A DNA stretch of 64,000 bases. It comes from Nocardia rhamnosiphila NBRC 108938. Lineage in GTDB: Bacteria > Actinomycetota > Actinomycetes > Mycobacteriales > Mycobacteriaceae. Location: contig NZ_JOAJ01000008.1 in NCBI RefSeq assembly GCF_000720425.1, positions 62,001 through 126,000 of the forward strand, read 5' to 3'. The translations under genes and the position numbers were made by a program. The notes beneath the pieces were generated by a model that was given only the letters and a program-made list of their open reading frames with translations, ran no database searches and was not told the origin of the DNA. Shown here in pieces: positions 48,940 through 59,074 of the stretch (its first letter is position 1; each line of letters opens with the position of its first letter).

Positions 48940-49821
48940 TCAGGCCGTGTCGATGGCGGCGGCCGCCGCGGGATACTGCGCCAGGTGGCGACCGGCCGCG
49001 GTGTCCTCGGCATCGGCCAGTGTCTCGAACAGGGCGGTGTCCTCGCCCGCGGCACGGGCTTCGGCGGCGCGGGCGCGCAGCGCATCGTAGGATTCGACCG
49101 CGTCCCGGTGATCGCCCAGCACGGTCTGCAGGTGTTTGGCGCGTTTGCCCAGGTCCGCGGCGGTATCGCCGAGGACCGCGGTGGCGGCTTCGCAGGAATA
49201 CCGTAAACGCTTGGCGCTCTTACGGATATCGTGCAGCAGTTCGATCCGGTCGGCGGGTGCCACGGTCGGCTCGGACCGCACCAGGCCCCGCACCCGTTTC
49301 CGGTCCTTGCGCAGTACCGTCTCGAACATTTCGCCGGCCGGTACCGCGTCCACCGATTCACGCAACGGCGGAGCGTCGCGCCATTTCTTCAGCTCCCGCC
49401 GCATGGCGCGGTAGCGGTCGCTGTCCAGTGCCGTCAGGATCTCGCCGTGCGCGGCGGCGTACCGGTCGCGTTCGGCACGGACCAGACGGTCGCGGGTGGG
49501 AGCGAGGGCGGCCGACCCGGGATCGGCGTATCGGTCGAGCAGCGTGGTGAAACGTTCGGCGCGGACCTCCGCGTCGCGCGCCACTCCCAGCAGCCCGGCC
49601 AGCCAGGCGAGTTCGGTGCGCATCCGGCTGTCGGCGTCCGGATCGAGCAGCTTCTTGTAGGAGCGCAGCACACTGCGCAACCGGCGGGTCGCGACCCGCA
49701 TCTGATGGACCGAATCGTCGGCGTCGGCCCGCACCTGCGGTTCGGCGGTGAGCAGGCGTTCGATATCGGCGCCCAGCGCGTCGGTGAGGGCGTCGGCCGC
49801 CGCGGTCTGTTCGTCAGCCAT
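48940..49821 (-). CDS. CHAD domain protein
   Basis: This 293-residue helical protein has the conserved histidines and basic residues of CHAD domains, in SVHQMRVATRRLRSVLRSY and in HDIRKSAKRLRYSCE. CHAD proteins bind inorganic polyphosphate and some locate to polyphosphate granules. No adjacent CYTH domain or polyphosphate kinase gene is present. The ATG at 49821 overlaps the end of the iminopeptidase gene by 8 bases, so the two are cotranscribed. Confidence 0.9.
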   Translation of the reverse strand: MADEQTAAADALTDALGADIERLLTAEPQVRADADDSVHQMRVATRRLRSVLRSYKKLLDPDADSRMRTELAWLAGLLGVARDAEVRAERFTTLLDRYADPGSAALAPTRDRLVRAERDRYAAAHGEILTALDSDRYRAMRRELKKWRDAPPLRESVDAVPAGEMFETVLRKDRKRVRGLVRSEPTVAPADRIELLHDIRKSAKRLRYSCEAATAVLGDTAADLGKRAKHLQTVLGDHRDAVESYDALRARAAEARAAGEDTALFETLADAEDTAAGRHLAQYPAAAAAIDTA

Positions 49822-50785
49822 GATGTTCCACCGTCGCGAAGGTATCGGTCGCCTCGACCAGATGATGGGTGATGCCGGGTTCGGCGGCGGAATGCGCGGC
49901 GTCGTCGACGATGTGCAGGCGCGACCCCGGCCACGCGCGGTGCAGCTCCCACGCGCTGACCGCGGGGCAGACGATATCGTGGCGGCCCTGCACGATGACC
50001 GCGGGAATATGGGTGATCGCGCCGATATCGCGTAGCAGCTGGGCCTCGTCGAGGAAGCCGCCGTGCCGGAAGTAGTGGTTCTCGATCCGGGCGAAGGCGA
50101 GGGCGAACCGGGTATCGGAGGTCTGGGCCATCCGCTCGGGGTCGGGGCGCAGCGTACTGGTGGCGCTCTCCCAGGCGGTCCACGCGAGGGCCGCCGCGGT
50201 GACGACCTCCGGATCCGCGGAAGCGAACAACCGGTGGTAGGCCTCCACCAGGTCGCCGCCGCGTTCGGCCGCCGGAACCGGGGCGAGGAATTTCGCCCAC
50301 TCGTCGGGGTAGACGTAGCCGGCGCTGCCGTTGTAGTACCAGTCGATTTCTTTACGGCGCAGCAGGAATATCCCCCGCAGGACCAGTTCGGTGACCCGCC
50401 GCGGATACCGCTGCGCGTAGGCGAGCGCCAGGGTCGAACCCCAGGAGCCACCGAAAACCAGCCACCGCTCGATACCGAGTGCGGTGCGCAGCGCTTCGAT
50501 ATCGGCGATCAGATGGGCGGTGGTGTTGACCGAGAGGTCGGCCCCGTCGGCGATATGCGGGGTCGAATGGCCGCAGCCGCGCTGATCGAGCAGCACGATC
50601 CGGTAGCGGCCCGGGTCGAAGAACCGGCGGTTGTGCGGGATGGTGCCGCCGCCCGGACCACCGTGCAGGAATACCGCGGGTTTCCCGTCCGGGTTACCGC
50701 TGGTCTCCCAGTACACCGCCTGGCCGTCGCCGACCTCGAGCATGCCTCGTTCGTAGGGTTCGATCGGCGGGTACGGCGGACGCAT
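49814..50785 (-). CDS. pip: Proline iminopeptidase
   Basis: This 323-residue alpha/beta hydrolase removes N-terminal proline from peptides. It has the family motifs FLHGGPGGG (oxyanion), DQRGCGHSTPH and the nucleophile elbow GGSWGS. The acid (GRHDIVCP) and the histidine (AAHSAAEPG) follow near the end. Its ATG shares one base with the stop of the preceding lipoprotein gene (TGATG) and its end overlaps the CHAD gene. The three therefore form a tight operon. Confidence 0.92.
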   Translation of the reverse strand: MRPPYPPIEPYERGMLEVGDGQAVYWETSGNPDGKPAVFLHGGPGGGTIPHNRRFFDPGRYRIVLLDQRGCGHSTPHIADGADLSVNTTAHLIADIEALRTALGIERWLVFGGSWGSTLALAYAQRYPRRVTELVLRGIFLLRRKEIDWYYNGSAGYVYPDEWAKFLAPVPAAERGGDLVEAYHRLFASADPEVVTAAALAWTAWESATSTLRPDPERMAQTSDTRFALAFARIENHYFRHGGFLDEAQLLRDIGAITHIPAVIVQGRHDIVCPAVSAWELHRAWPGSRLHIVDDAAHSAAEPGITHHLVEATDTFATVEHHG

Positions 50786-51231
50786 CAGAACGCCAGGCCG
50801 GAGGCCAGGTCGGGAAGTTCGAGTGCCTGCACGGCCTCGTCGTGCACATCCGGGCAGGCCTTGACGGTCGCCCGGTCCACCACGGCCTTGTCGGCCAGGA
50901 CCTGGGCGTTGATCCCGCCGTTGGTGAGTGCCCATTCGTGAACCATGGCGTTGAGACCGATCCGGCCCAGCGTCGGGCCCTGGACGCGCCAGTTGGACAG
51001 CTCGGGGCGCATCATGTCGCACAGGTTCTGGGCCGCCTTGTCGGAGACCTCGAGCGGGGTGGCGGGTGCGGCGCTGCTCGTGGTTGCCGACGTGGTGGCG
51101 GAAGCGGACGAGGCGGCCGGAGAGGTGTCTTCCGAACCCGTCTGCACACCGCCGCACGCGGTGAGCAGTATTGCCCCGCACACTCCCGCCACCGTGAGGG
51201 CACCCCGTGTTGTCCAAGCGCGTCGCCGCAT
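50785..51231 (-). CDS. Small lipoprotein with C-terminal helical domain
   Basis: This 148-residue protein has a signal peptide ending in LLTAC (Cys26), a Ser/Ala/Thr-rich spacer of some 35 residues, and a domain with two cysteines (NLCDMM, KACPDV) that may pair. It resembles short actinobacterial lipoproteins of unknown function. The ATG at 51231 opens the signal peptide. It is the first gene of the lipoprotein, iminopeptidase, CHAD operon. Confidence 0.72.
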   Translation of the reverse strand: MRRRAWTTRGALTVAGVCGAILLTACGGVQTGSEDTSPAASSASATTSATTSSAAPATPLEVSDKAAQNLCDMMRPELSNWRVQGPTLGRIGLNAMVHEWALTNGGINAQVLADKAVVDRATVKACPDVHDEAVQALELPDLASGLAF

Positions 51232-51321
51232 CAGTACCTCAGAACTCGAGAGTCGAAACCGTCGACACCGAGTTTGCCATCCCGCGCCGGAGTGGGGAGC
51301 CGTCACGAGCCCGGGCCGGGG

Positions 51322-52197
51322 TCAGAAACTGTGTTCCGGACCCGGGAACGTGCCGCGGCGTACCTCCTCGGCATAGGCGGCGGCCGCCCCGCGCAGTTCG
51401 TCGCCGACCGCGGCGAACCGTTTCACGAACTTCGCGGTTTTTCCGCTGGTGAACCCGGCCATGTCTTGCCAGACCAGCACTTGGGCGTCGCAGTCCGCGC
51501 CGGCGCCGATACCGACGGTGGGGATGGTGAGCTTGCGGGTGACCTGACCCGCCACCTCGGCCGGGACCATTTCCATCACCACCGAGAACGCGCCCGCGGC
51601 CTGAACCGCGATCGCGTCGGCGAGCAATCCCTCGGCGCCCTCACCGCGGCCCTGGACGCGATAGCCGCCCAGGGTGTTGACGCTCTGCGGGGTGAAGCCG
51701 ATATGTGCCATTACCGGGATACCGGCGGCGGTGAGCAATCTGATCTGGTCGGCGACGCGTTCACCGCCCTCCAGTTTCACCGCGTGCGCGCCCCCCTCCT
51801 TCATGAACCGGGTGGCCGTGGCGAGGGCCTGCTCGGGGGAGCCCTCGTAGGTACCGAACGGCAGGTCGGCCACCACCAGGGCGTGCGGGGCGCCGCGTAC
51901 CACGCCGCGGACCAGCGGGATCAGCTCGTCGGTGGTGATGGGCACGGTGGTCTCGTATCCGTACACCACATTGGCGGCCGAATCGCCGATCAGCAGTACG
52001 GGGATGCCGGCCTCGTCGAAGAGCCGGGCGCTGGAGTAGTCGTAGGCGGTGAGCATCGCCCAGCGTTCACCGGTCGCCTTCATCTGTTGCAGATGCTGGA
52101 CGCGGGTGGGCCGCCGGGCCGGTTTCGCCGCCGCGGGGGCACCGTAGGCGGGTGTTTCCGATGTGGAATCGAGCATGCCTGATGATTCGGACATCAT
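51322..52197 (-). CDS. panB: 3-methyl-2-oxobutanoate hydroxymethyltransferase PanB
   Basis: This 291-residue enzyme makes ketopantoate from alpha-ketoisovalerate and methylenetetrahydrofolate in pantothenate synthesis. Motifs are [32 protein letters not shown] with metal ligands, [16 protein letters not shown] and HIGFTPQS. Its N-terminus has an extension of some 30 residues compared with E. coli PanB. An ATG one codon later is equally possible. It is divergent from the Hip1-like hydrolase gene, as in M. tuberculosis. Confidence 0.95.
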   Translation of the reverse strand: MMSESSGMLDSTSETPAYGAPAAAKPARRPTRVQHLQQMKATGERWAMLTAYDYSSARLFDEAGIPVLLIGDSAANVVYGYETTVPITTDELIPLVRGVVRGAPHALVVADLPFGTYEGSPEQALATATRFMKEGGAHAVKLEGGERVADQIRLLTAAGIPVMAHIGFTPQSVNTLGGYRVQGRGEGAEGLLADAIAVQAAGAFSVVMEMVPAEVAGQVTRKLTIPTVGIGAGADCDAQVLVWQDMAGFTSGKTAKFVKRFAAVGDELRGAAAAYAEEVRRGTFPGPEHSF

Positions 52198-52341
52198 CGT
52201 CCCTTTCGTCTCCTCGAGGCCCTGATCGGGTCCCCGGGTCTGGTTGACGCCCTCCAGTGTGCACCCGCGGCCGAGCCCGACTTAAGCCCGCGACCAGGTG
52301 CGGTTGGTCACATCCCCGGGTCCGGGCCCGACCCGGCTAGC

Positions 52342-53892
52342 ATGGCGGCAGTGCGGAGCGGGTGTGGAGTGCCGGCGGGTGTGCTGGCGGTGCTGGCTGT
52401 AGCGACGGTGCTGGTCGCGGGATGCGCGGACGAGGTCCGGGAACAACCGGACCCGCCCGCGCCGGTCCCCGCCGAGCTGAGTCGTTTCTACGGCCAGACC
52501 CCGGCCTGGGAGCCTTGTGCCGGCTACACCGATCCGGGCGAAGCGCTGCCCCCGGCGGCGCAGTGCGCACGGATCGAGGTCCCCGTCGACTACGCCGACC
52601 CCGCCGGTCCGACCGCGCAGCTCGCGGTGTCCCGGATGCGCGCGACCGGTGACAAGATCGGTTCGCTGCTGATCAACCCCGGCGGTCCGGGTATGTCCGG
52701 GCTGTCCACGGTGATGCTGGCCGGCGGGACGGAGCTGGCCGATCGGTTCGACCGGGTGGGATTCGATCCGCGCGGGGTCGGCGCCTCCACGCCCGCGGTC
52801 GACTGCCTGACCCCGCAGGAAGCCGATGCCGAGCGGGCCGAACTCCCGGAGCCCAACACGCCGGAGGGGATCGCCGAGGCCGAGACCGAGAACCGGCAGT
52901 ACGCCGACCGCTGTGTGACCCGCACCGGTACGGAATTCCTCGCCCATGTCGGCACCCGCGAGGTGGTCCAGGATATGGACATCATGCGGGCGGTGCTGGG
53001 TGATCGGAAGCTGACCTATCTCGGTTATTCCTACGGTACGCGGCTGGGGACCGCGTACGCGGAGAAATTTCCGGGCAATGTCCGTGCCATGGTCCTCGAC
53101 GGCGCCATCGATCCCTCGCAGGACCCGGTGGCCGAATCGCTACGGCAGGCAGCGGGCTTCCAGAAGGCTTTCGACGCGTACGCCGCGGACTGCGCGCAAT
53201 CACCGGACTGCCCGCTCGGTACCGATCCGACGCAGGCGGTGCCGCGGTTCCGTGCCCTGGTGGATCCGCTGTGGAATGCGCCCGCCGCCACCACCGATCC
53301 CCGCGGCCTCGGCTACGACGATGCGATCACCGGTGTGCAGCAGACGCTGTACGGGGAGGATTTCTGGCCGGTACTCACCATCGGGCTCACCGAGTTGTCC
53401 CAGGGCCGCGGCGATACGCTGCTACAGCTCGCCGATATGTACAACGGCCGCCGCGACGACGGCACCTACAGCAATCTCACCGACGCCTTCGACGCGATCC
53501 GCTGCGTGGACGACCCGCGGGTCACCGATCGCGCGGTCGCCGGCCGACAGGACACCGAATACCGCCGGGCCGCCCCGTTCCTGGACGACGGCCGTGGCAC
53601 CGGAGCGGCGCCGCTGGAACTGTGCGCGCAGTGGCCGGTGCCGAACACCAGCCGGCCGCACGATATCTCCGTCGAGGGGCTGCCCCGGCTGGTGGTGGTG
53701 TCCACCACCGGCGATCCGGCCACGCCGTACCAGGCGGGCGTCGACCTGGCCCACCAGCTCGGTGCGGCACTGATCACCCACGAGGGCGACAGCCATACGG
53801 TGGTCTTCAACGGCGGCGCCACCTGCGTGGACGATGCGGTCGTGCGCTACCTGGTGGACCTCGAACCCCCCGCCGAGGGCCTACGCTGTTGA
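52342..53892 (+). CDS. Secreted alpha/beta hydrolase, Hip1/CaeA type
   Basis: This 516-residue lipoprotein (Cys28 in LVAGC) resembles Rv2224c Hip1/CaeA and tripeptidyl aminopeptidases. The oxyanion motif is NPGGPGMSG, the nucleophile is Ser230 in GYSYGT, the acid lies in STTGDPATPY (near 463) and the histidine in EGDSHTV (near 490). It is expected to act at the cell envelope as a serine protease or esterase. The partner genes panB and glnA2 are arranged as in mycobacteria. A GTG three codons after the ATG is a possible start. Confidence 0.9.
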   Translation: MAAVRSGCGVPAGVLAVLAVATVLVAGCADEVREQPDPPAPVPAELSRFYGQTPAWEPCAGYTDPGEALPPAAQCARIEVPVDYADPAGPTAQLAVSRMRATGDKIGSLLINPGGPGMSGLSTVMLAGGTELADRFDRVGFDPRGVGASTPAVDCLTPQEADAERAELPEPNTPEGIAEAETENRQYADRCVTRTGTEFLAHVGTREVVQDMDIMRAVLGDRKLTYLGYSYGTRLGTAYAEKFPGNVRAMVLDGAIDPSQDPVAESLRQAAGFQKAFDAYAADCAQSPDCPLGTDPTQAVPRFRALVDPLWNAPAATTDPRGLGYDDAITGVQQTLYGEDFWPVLTIGLTELSQGRGDTLLQLADMYNGRRDDGTYSNLTDAFDAIRCVDDPRVTDRAVAGRQDTEYRRAAPFLDDGRGTGAAPLELCAQWPVPNTSRPHDISVEGLPRLVVVSTTGDPATPYQAGVDLAHQLGAALITHEGDSHTVVFNGGATCVDDAVVRYLVDLEPPAEGLRC

Positions 53893-53956
53893 TCCGACAC
53901 ACAGCGCGGCGCGTCATGTAACACGGATTTAACGCCGGGTGCCTACTCTCGCGGTC

Positions 53957-55294
53957 ATGGATCGCCAGAAGGAATTCGTGCTGCGGACGCTCGAAGAGCG
54001 GGATATCCGCTTCGTGCGTCTCTGGTTCACCGACGTACTGGGCTATCTCAAGTCCGTCGCCATCGCGCCCGCCGAGCTCGAGGGAGCCTTCGAGGAGGGC
54101 ATCGGATTCGACGGATCGGCGATCGAAGGGTTCGCCCGCATCTCCGAGGCCGATATGGTGGCCCGGCCCGATCCGTCGACCTTCCAGGTGCTGCCGTGGT
54201 CCTCCAGTAAAGGCCACCAGCATTCCGCCCGGATGTTCTGCGATATCACCATGCCCGACGGGTCGCCGTCGTGGGCCGATCCGCGCCATGTGCTGCGGCG
54301 TCAGCTCAACAAGGCGGGGGATGTCGGCTTCAGCTGCTATGTGCATCCGGAGATCGAGTTCTTCCTGCTGAAGAACCAGCCCGACGGCGTCGACCCGGTC
54401 CCCGCCGACAACGGTGGCTTCTTCGACCAGGCGGTCCACGATTCCGCGCCGAACTTCCGGCGCCACGCCATCGACGCGCTCGAATCCATGGGTATCTCGG
54501 TGGAGTTCAGCCACCACGAGGGCGCGCCCGGCCAGCAGGAGATCGACCTGCGCTACGCCGACGCCCTGTCCATGGCCGACAATGTGATGACCTTCCGCTA
54601 TCTGATCAAGGAAGTGGCCATCGACGAGGGCGTGCGCGCCACGTTCATGCCCAAACCGTTCGCCCAGTACCCGGGCTCGGCCATGCACACGCATATGAGC
54701 CTGTTCGAGGGCGAGGCGAACGCGTTCTCCGATCCGGACGACCCGGACAACCTGTCCGCGACGGCGCGCGCCTTCATCGCGGGCATCCTGGAGCACGCGC
54801 ACGAGATCAGCGCCATCACCAACCAGTGGGTGAACTCCTACAAGCGGCTCATCCACGGCGGCGAGGCGCCGACCGCGGCCTCATGGGGCCGGTCCAACCG
54901 TTCGGCGCTGGTCCGGGTGCCCATGTACACCCCGAACAAGTCGTCGTCGCGGCGCGTCGAGATCCGCAGCCCCGATTCCGCCTGCAACCCGTACCTGACC
55001 TTCGCGGTCCTGCTCGCGGCCGGCCTGCGCGGTGTCGAGAAGGGCTACACGCTGCCGCCGGAGGCCGAGGACGACGTCTGGTCGCTCACCGCCGCCGAAC
55101 GGCGTGCCATGGGGTTCAAGGAACTGCCCGGCACTCTGGACGAGGCACTGCACGCGATGGAGCGCTCGGAGCTGGTCGCCGAAACGCTCGGTGAGCACGT
55201 ATTCGACTTCTTCCTGCGCAACAAGCGTCGTGAATGGTCGGATTACCGTGCCCAGGTGACGCCGTTCGAGCTGCGCGAATACCTCGGTCTCTGA
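53957..55294 (+). CDS. glnA2: Type I glutamine synthetase GlnA2
   Basis: This 446-residue synthetase has the length of mycobacterial GlnA2. It contains FTDVLGYLKSV, GFDGSAIEGFARI, CYVHPEIEFFLL, EFSHHEGAPGQQEID and the ATP/glutamate site KPFAQYPGSAMHTHMSL. The tyrosine site for adenylylation typical of GlnA1 is not evident, so GlnE probably acts on another synthetase. The ATG at 53957 is preferred to a GTG six codons earlier. It lies directly upstream of glnE, as in M. tuberculosis. Confidence 0.92.
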   Translation: MDRQKEFVLRTLEERDIRFVRLWFTDVLGYLKSVAIAPAELEGAFEEGIGFDGSAIEGFARISEADMVARPDPSTFQVLPWSSSKGHQHSARMFCDITMPDGSPSWADPRHVLRRQLNKAGDVGFSCYVHPEIEFFLLKNQPDGVDPVPADNGGFFDQAVHDSAPNFRRHAIDALESMGISVEFSHHEGAPGQQEIDLRYADALSMADNVMTFRYLIKEVAIDEGVRATFMPKPFAQYPGSAMHTHMSLFEGEANAFSDPDDPDNLSATARAFIAGILEHAHEISAITNQWVNSYKRLIHGGEAPTAASWGRSNRSALVRVPMYTPNKSSSRRVEIRSPDSACNPYLTFAVLLAAGLRGVEKGYTLPPEAEDDVWSLTAAERRAMGFKELPGTLDEALHAMERSELVAETLGEHVFDFFLRNKRREWSDYRAQVTPFELREYLGL

Positions 55295-55559
55295 TCTCGT
55301 CCCTCGTCCGCCCGGCGCCCCCCTGCGGTCGCTCGGCGGGCGGGAGGCCCGCGATCCGCTCGGGGCCGCGGTGCCGGCGCGGATGTCGGTGACACCGTGG
55401 TTCGGCCGGTGACGGTCACGGCCTCCTTCCCCGGTTCGGTAACCGGTCGGCCCGCCGCCTGGACCGGCCGGTTCCGTGACTCCGCGCCGTGTGGCCGGTG
55501 ACCGCTCGCGACCGAGGGGTGCAGCACATTTCGAGCCCGGTTGTCGGTACCTTGAGCTC

Positions 55560-58500
55560 ATGGTCCGCCCACCGTCCGCCCGGTCCGCCGTCCCCGGCGT
55601 CGGCCGCCTGGGATTGCTCGAACCGTCGGCCGCCGATTCGCTGAAAACGCTCGGCTGGGACAATATCGAGAGCATTCCGGTGCTGTGGTCGCTGTCGCGG
55701 TCACCGGACGCCGACCTCGCGCTGAACACGCTGATCAGGTTGTTCGAGGCGCTCGGGAACGAGTGGGCCGAGCTGGATTCGGCGATCCGGGCCGAGACGA
55801 TGCTGCGCGGCCGGCTGTTCGCGCTGCTGGGTTCCTCCACCGCGCTGGGCGATCATCTGGTGGCCGATCCGGAGGCCTGGGTGCTGTTGCGCCGGGAGGA
55901 GCTACCCGACCGTGACGAGCTGATCGCCGATCTGCTCGCGGTCGTCGGCGGCGTACCGGAGTCCGGGCCCCATGCCGCGCCGATGCTGTACCGGGCCACC
56001 GAATCCGGACCGGAAGTGGTCGCGGCGCTGCGCAAGCGGTACCGCGATCAACTCATGCTGCTGGCAGCCGTCGATCTGGCCGCCACCGTCGAGGACGAGC
56101 CGGTGATCCCCTACGAGCTGGTGGGCCGCCAGCTCACCGCGCTCGCCGACGCCGCGCTCACCGCCGCGCTGGCGGTGGCGGTCGCCCGGGTGTGCCGGGA
56201 CGAGCCGTGCCCGGTGCGGCTGGCCGTGATCGCCATGGGCAAGAGCGGCGCGTGCGAACTCAACTACGTCAGCGATGTCGATATCGTCTTCGTCGCCGAA
56301 CCCGCCGATGCCGTCGCCACCCGCCTGGCCGCCGAACTGATGACCGTGGGTTCCTCGGCCTTCTTCGAGGTCGACGCCGCGCTGCGGCCCGAGGGCAAAG
56401 CCGGCGCCCTGGTGCGCACGCTCGACTCCCATCTGGCCTACTACCAGCGCTGGGCGCGGACGTGGGAGTTCCAGGCGCTGCTCAAGGCCCGGCCGATGAC
56501 CGGCGATCTGGAACTCGGCGAACAGTACCGGTCGGCCACCGACGCGCTGGTGTGGACGGCCTCCGAGCGGCCGGACTTCGTCCCGGATGTGCAGGCGATG
56601 CGCCGCCGGGTGGAGGATCTGGTGCCCGCCGACCTGCGCGAGCGCGAACTCAAACTCGGCAGCGGCAGCCTGCGCGATGTGGAGTTCGCGGTCCAGCTGC
56701 TGCAACTCGTGCACGGCCGGGTCGATCCGAAACTCCACGTCCAGGGCACGGTGGAAGCCCTCGCGGCGCTCGCCGCGCGCGGATACGTGGGCCGCGAGGA
56801 CGCCGCGAACCTCACGGCCTCCTACGAATTCCTGCGTCTGCTCGAACATCGGCTGCAGTTGCAGCGGCTCAAACGCACCCATACGCTGCCCGCCGCCGAC
56901 GACGAGGAAGGTATGCGCTGGCTGGCCCGCGCCGCGCATATCCGCCCGGACGGTAGACGTGATGCCGCGGGAGTGTTGCAGGCCGAGCTGCGGCGGCAGA
57001 CGGGCCGGATCCGCCGGTTGCACACCAAACTCTTCTACCGGCCGCTACTGGAATCGGTGGCCCGGCTGGACTCCGACGCGCTGCGCCTGAGCCCGGACGC
57101 CGCCGTCCGGCAGCTCGCCGCGCTCGGGTACGCCTCGCCCGAGCACGCGCTCAGCCATCTGCGCGCGTTGACCAGCGGTGTCTCGCGAAAGGGCCGGATC
57201 CAGGCGGTACTGCTGCCGACCCTGCTGGAGTGGCTCGGTGAGACTCCCGACCCCGACGCCGGGCTGCTCGCCTACCGGCGGGTGTCGGAAGGGCTGGTGG
57301 ATCAGGACTGGTATCTGCGGGTGCTGCGCGACGAGGGCGCGGTCGGGCAGCGGCTGATGATGGTGCTGGGTTCCTCGGCGTATCTGCCGGATCTGCTGAT
57401 CAACGCCCCCGAAACCATCCGCATGTACGCCGACGGCCCGCAGGGACCGCTACTGCTGCGCACCCAGCCGGTCGAGGTGGCCAACGGAATCCTCACCGCC
57501 GCCGACCGCTACACCGACCCCAAGCGGGCCGTGGCCACCGCCCGTTCCCTGCGCCGGCACGAACTCGCCCGGGTGGCGTCGGCGGATCTGCTGGGCCTGC
57601 TGGACGTGCCACAGGTCTGTGCCGCTCTGTCCGCGGTGTGGGTCGCGGTGCTCGAGGCATCGTTGCGCGCGGTGATCCGGGCCAGTGTCGCCGAACGGGG
57701 CGCGCCCGCGCCCGCCGATTTCGCGGTGATCGGGATGGGCCGGCTGGGTGGCCGGGAACTCGGCTACGGCTCCGATGCCGATGTGCTGTTCGTCTGCGAT
57801 CCGCGGCCCGGCGAGGACGAGCACGTCGCCGTGAAATGGGCCAACGGTATCGCCGAGCAGGTGCAGAAACTGCTCGGCGCCCCCAGCACCGACCCGCCGC
57901 TGCAGGTCGATGCGGGCCTGCGGCCGGAGGGACGCAGCGGCGCGCTCGTGCGCACCCTCGCCGCCTACGACGCCTACTACCGCCAGTGGGCGCAGCCGTG
58001 GGAGGTGCAGGCACTGCTGCGCGCCCACCAGGTCGCCGGCGATCAGCAACTGGGCCTGCGTTTCCTGCATACGATCGACGGCGTGCGCTATCCGGCGGGC
58101 GGGGTCTCCGCCGATGCGGTCCGCGAGATCCGCCGAATCAAGGCCCGGGTCGATTCCGAACGGCTGCCCCGCGGCGCCGACCCGGCCACCCACACCAAAC
58201 TGGGTCGTGGTGGCCTCGCCGATATCGAATGGACCGTCCAGCTGCTGCAATTGCGGCACGCGCACGAGATCCCGGCCCTGCACAACACCTCGACGCTGGA
58301 ATCGCTCGATGTGATCGAACAGGCGGAGCTGCTGAGCCCGATGGACACCGACCTGCTGCGTCAGTCGTGGATCACCGCGACCGCGGCCCGCAACGCGCTG
58401 GTTCTGGTGCGCGGTAAACCCTCCGACCAGTTGCCCGGTCCGGGCACCATGCTGTCGGCGGTGGCCCGGGTGGCGGGCTGGCCCACCGACGACGGCGGTG

Positions 58501-58571
58501 AGTTCCTCGACAACTACCTGCGGATCACCCGCCGGGCCCGAGCTGTGGTGGAGCGGGTCTTCGGCGTCTGA
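55560..58571 (+). CDS. glnE: Glutamine synthetase adenylyltransferase/deadenylyltransferase GlnE
   Basis: This 1003-residue bifunctional enzyme adds and removes AMP on glutamine synthetase according to nitrogen status. It has two nucleotidyltransferase domains: the first with [13 protein letters not shown] near residue 235 and the second with [13 protein letters not shown] near residue 735. A helical linker between them includes [15 protein letters not shown]. The ATG at 55560 is chosen. The 3' end overlaps an antisense gene by 58 bases. It follows glnA2 after 265 bases and may have its own promoter. Confidence 0.95.
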   Translation: MVRPPSARSAVPGVGRLGLLEPSAADSLKTLGWDNIESIPVLWSLSRSPDADLALNTLIRLFEALGNEWAELDSAIRAETMLRGRLFALLGSSTALGDHLVADPEAWVLLRREELPDRDELIADLLAVVGGVPESGPHAAPMLYRATESGPEVVAALRKRYRDQLMLLAAVDLAATVEDEPVIPYELVGRQLTALADAALTAALAVAVARVCRDEPCPVRLAVIAMGKSGACELNYVSDVDIVFVAEPADAVATRLAAELMTVGSSAFFEVDAALRPEGKAGALVRTLDSHLAYYQRWARTWEFQALLKARPMTGDLELGEQYRSATDALVWTASERPDFVPDVQAMRRRVEDLVPADLRERELKLGSGSLRDVEFAVQLLQLVHGRVDPKLHVQGTVEALAALAARGYVGREDAANLTASYEFLRLLEHRLQLQRLKRTHTLPAADDEEGMRWLARAAHIRPDGRRDAAGVLQAELRRQTGRIRRLHTKLFYRPLLESVARLDSDALRLSPDAAVRQLAALGYASPEHALSHLRALTSGVSRKGRIQAVLLPTLLEWLGETPDPDAGLLAYRRVSEGLVDQDWYLRVLRDEGAVGQRLMMVLGSSAYLPDLLINAPETIRMYADGPQGPLLLRTQPVEVANGILTAADRYTDPKRAVATARSLRRHELARVASADLLGLLDVPQVCAALSAVWVAVLEASLRAVIRASVAERGAPAPADFAVIGMGRLGGRELGYGSDADVLFVCDPRPGEDEHVAVKWANGIAEQVQKLLGAPSTDPPLQVDAGLRPEGRSGALVRTLAAYDAYYRQWAQPWEVQALLRAHQVAGDQQLGLRFLHTIDGVRYPAGGVSADAVREIRRIKARVDSERLPRGADPATHTKLGRGGLADIEWTVQLLQLRHAHEIPALHNTSTLESLDVIEQAELLSPMDTDLLRQSWITATAARNALVLVRGKPSDQLPGPGTMLSAVARVAGWPTDDGGEFLDNYLRITRRARAVVERVFGV

Positions 58572-58855
58572 TCAACGTCCGGAGCGGTCAGGGCCCGGAA
58601 CCGGGTGACGAGGTGCTCCAGCGCTCGGCGGTCCTCCAGATCGGCCGGGCGGTAACCGCCCTGCGCGGTGATCGTCACCCGGGTGTCCTTTCCGATTCCG
58701 AGGTCGGACCAGCACCAGGGGAGCACCGGCAGGTTCACCGAGCGGTCGTTGGCGGCGACGGTGACCCGCGAGGTACCGCCCGGTAGGCAGAACGCCAGTT
58801 CCTCGGCGGCCACGGCCGTCAACGGGCCGGGCGAACGGAATTCCTCGATGTACAC
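58514..58855 (-). CDS. Degenerate HPr-like small protein
   Basis: This 113-residue protein has the layout of an HPr phosphocarrier: a [15 protein letters not shown] helix after the first loop, [14 protein letters not shown], then a helix and [10 protein letters not shown]. The phosphorylatable histidine of HPr (GLHARP) is missing, so it cannot carry phosphate in that way. The assignment rests on pattern only. The GTG at 58855 follows GAGGAGG. Its last 58 bases overlap the glnE 3' end antisense. Confidence 0.55.
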   Translation of the reverse strand: MYIEEFRSPGPLTAVAAEELAFCLPGGTSRVTVAANDRSVNLPVLPWCWSDLGIGKDTRVTITAQGGYRPADLEDRRALEHLVTRFRALTAPDVDQTPKTRSTTARARRVIRR

Positions 58856-59074
58856 CGGGCCTCCTCGGGACGGATGGAGTTCAGTGTAGGACCGGACCGG
58901 GTGCCAACGGCCGTCCCGACGACTCCTATATCGCAGAGTGAACGAGCCGCCCGTACTTCGGCGCTGTACGCCGTTGCCCGCCTTGTGATTCGATATTCCT
59001 CGGCGCGGTCGCGGCGGTATCGCGATCGGGCGGCGCCGGGCCCGCGGGTCCGGCGCAGGAACGGGGAGGCGGAA

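Noticed and set aside
55308..55352. Weak hairpin after glnA2
   Set aside because: The 7-bp stem has a long loop and no T-run. It is not convincing enough to call a terminator.
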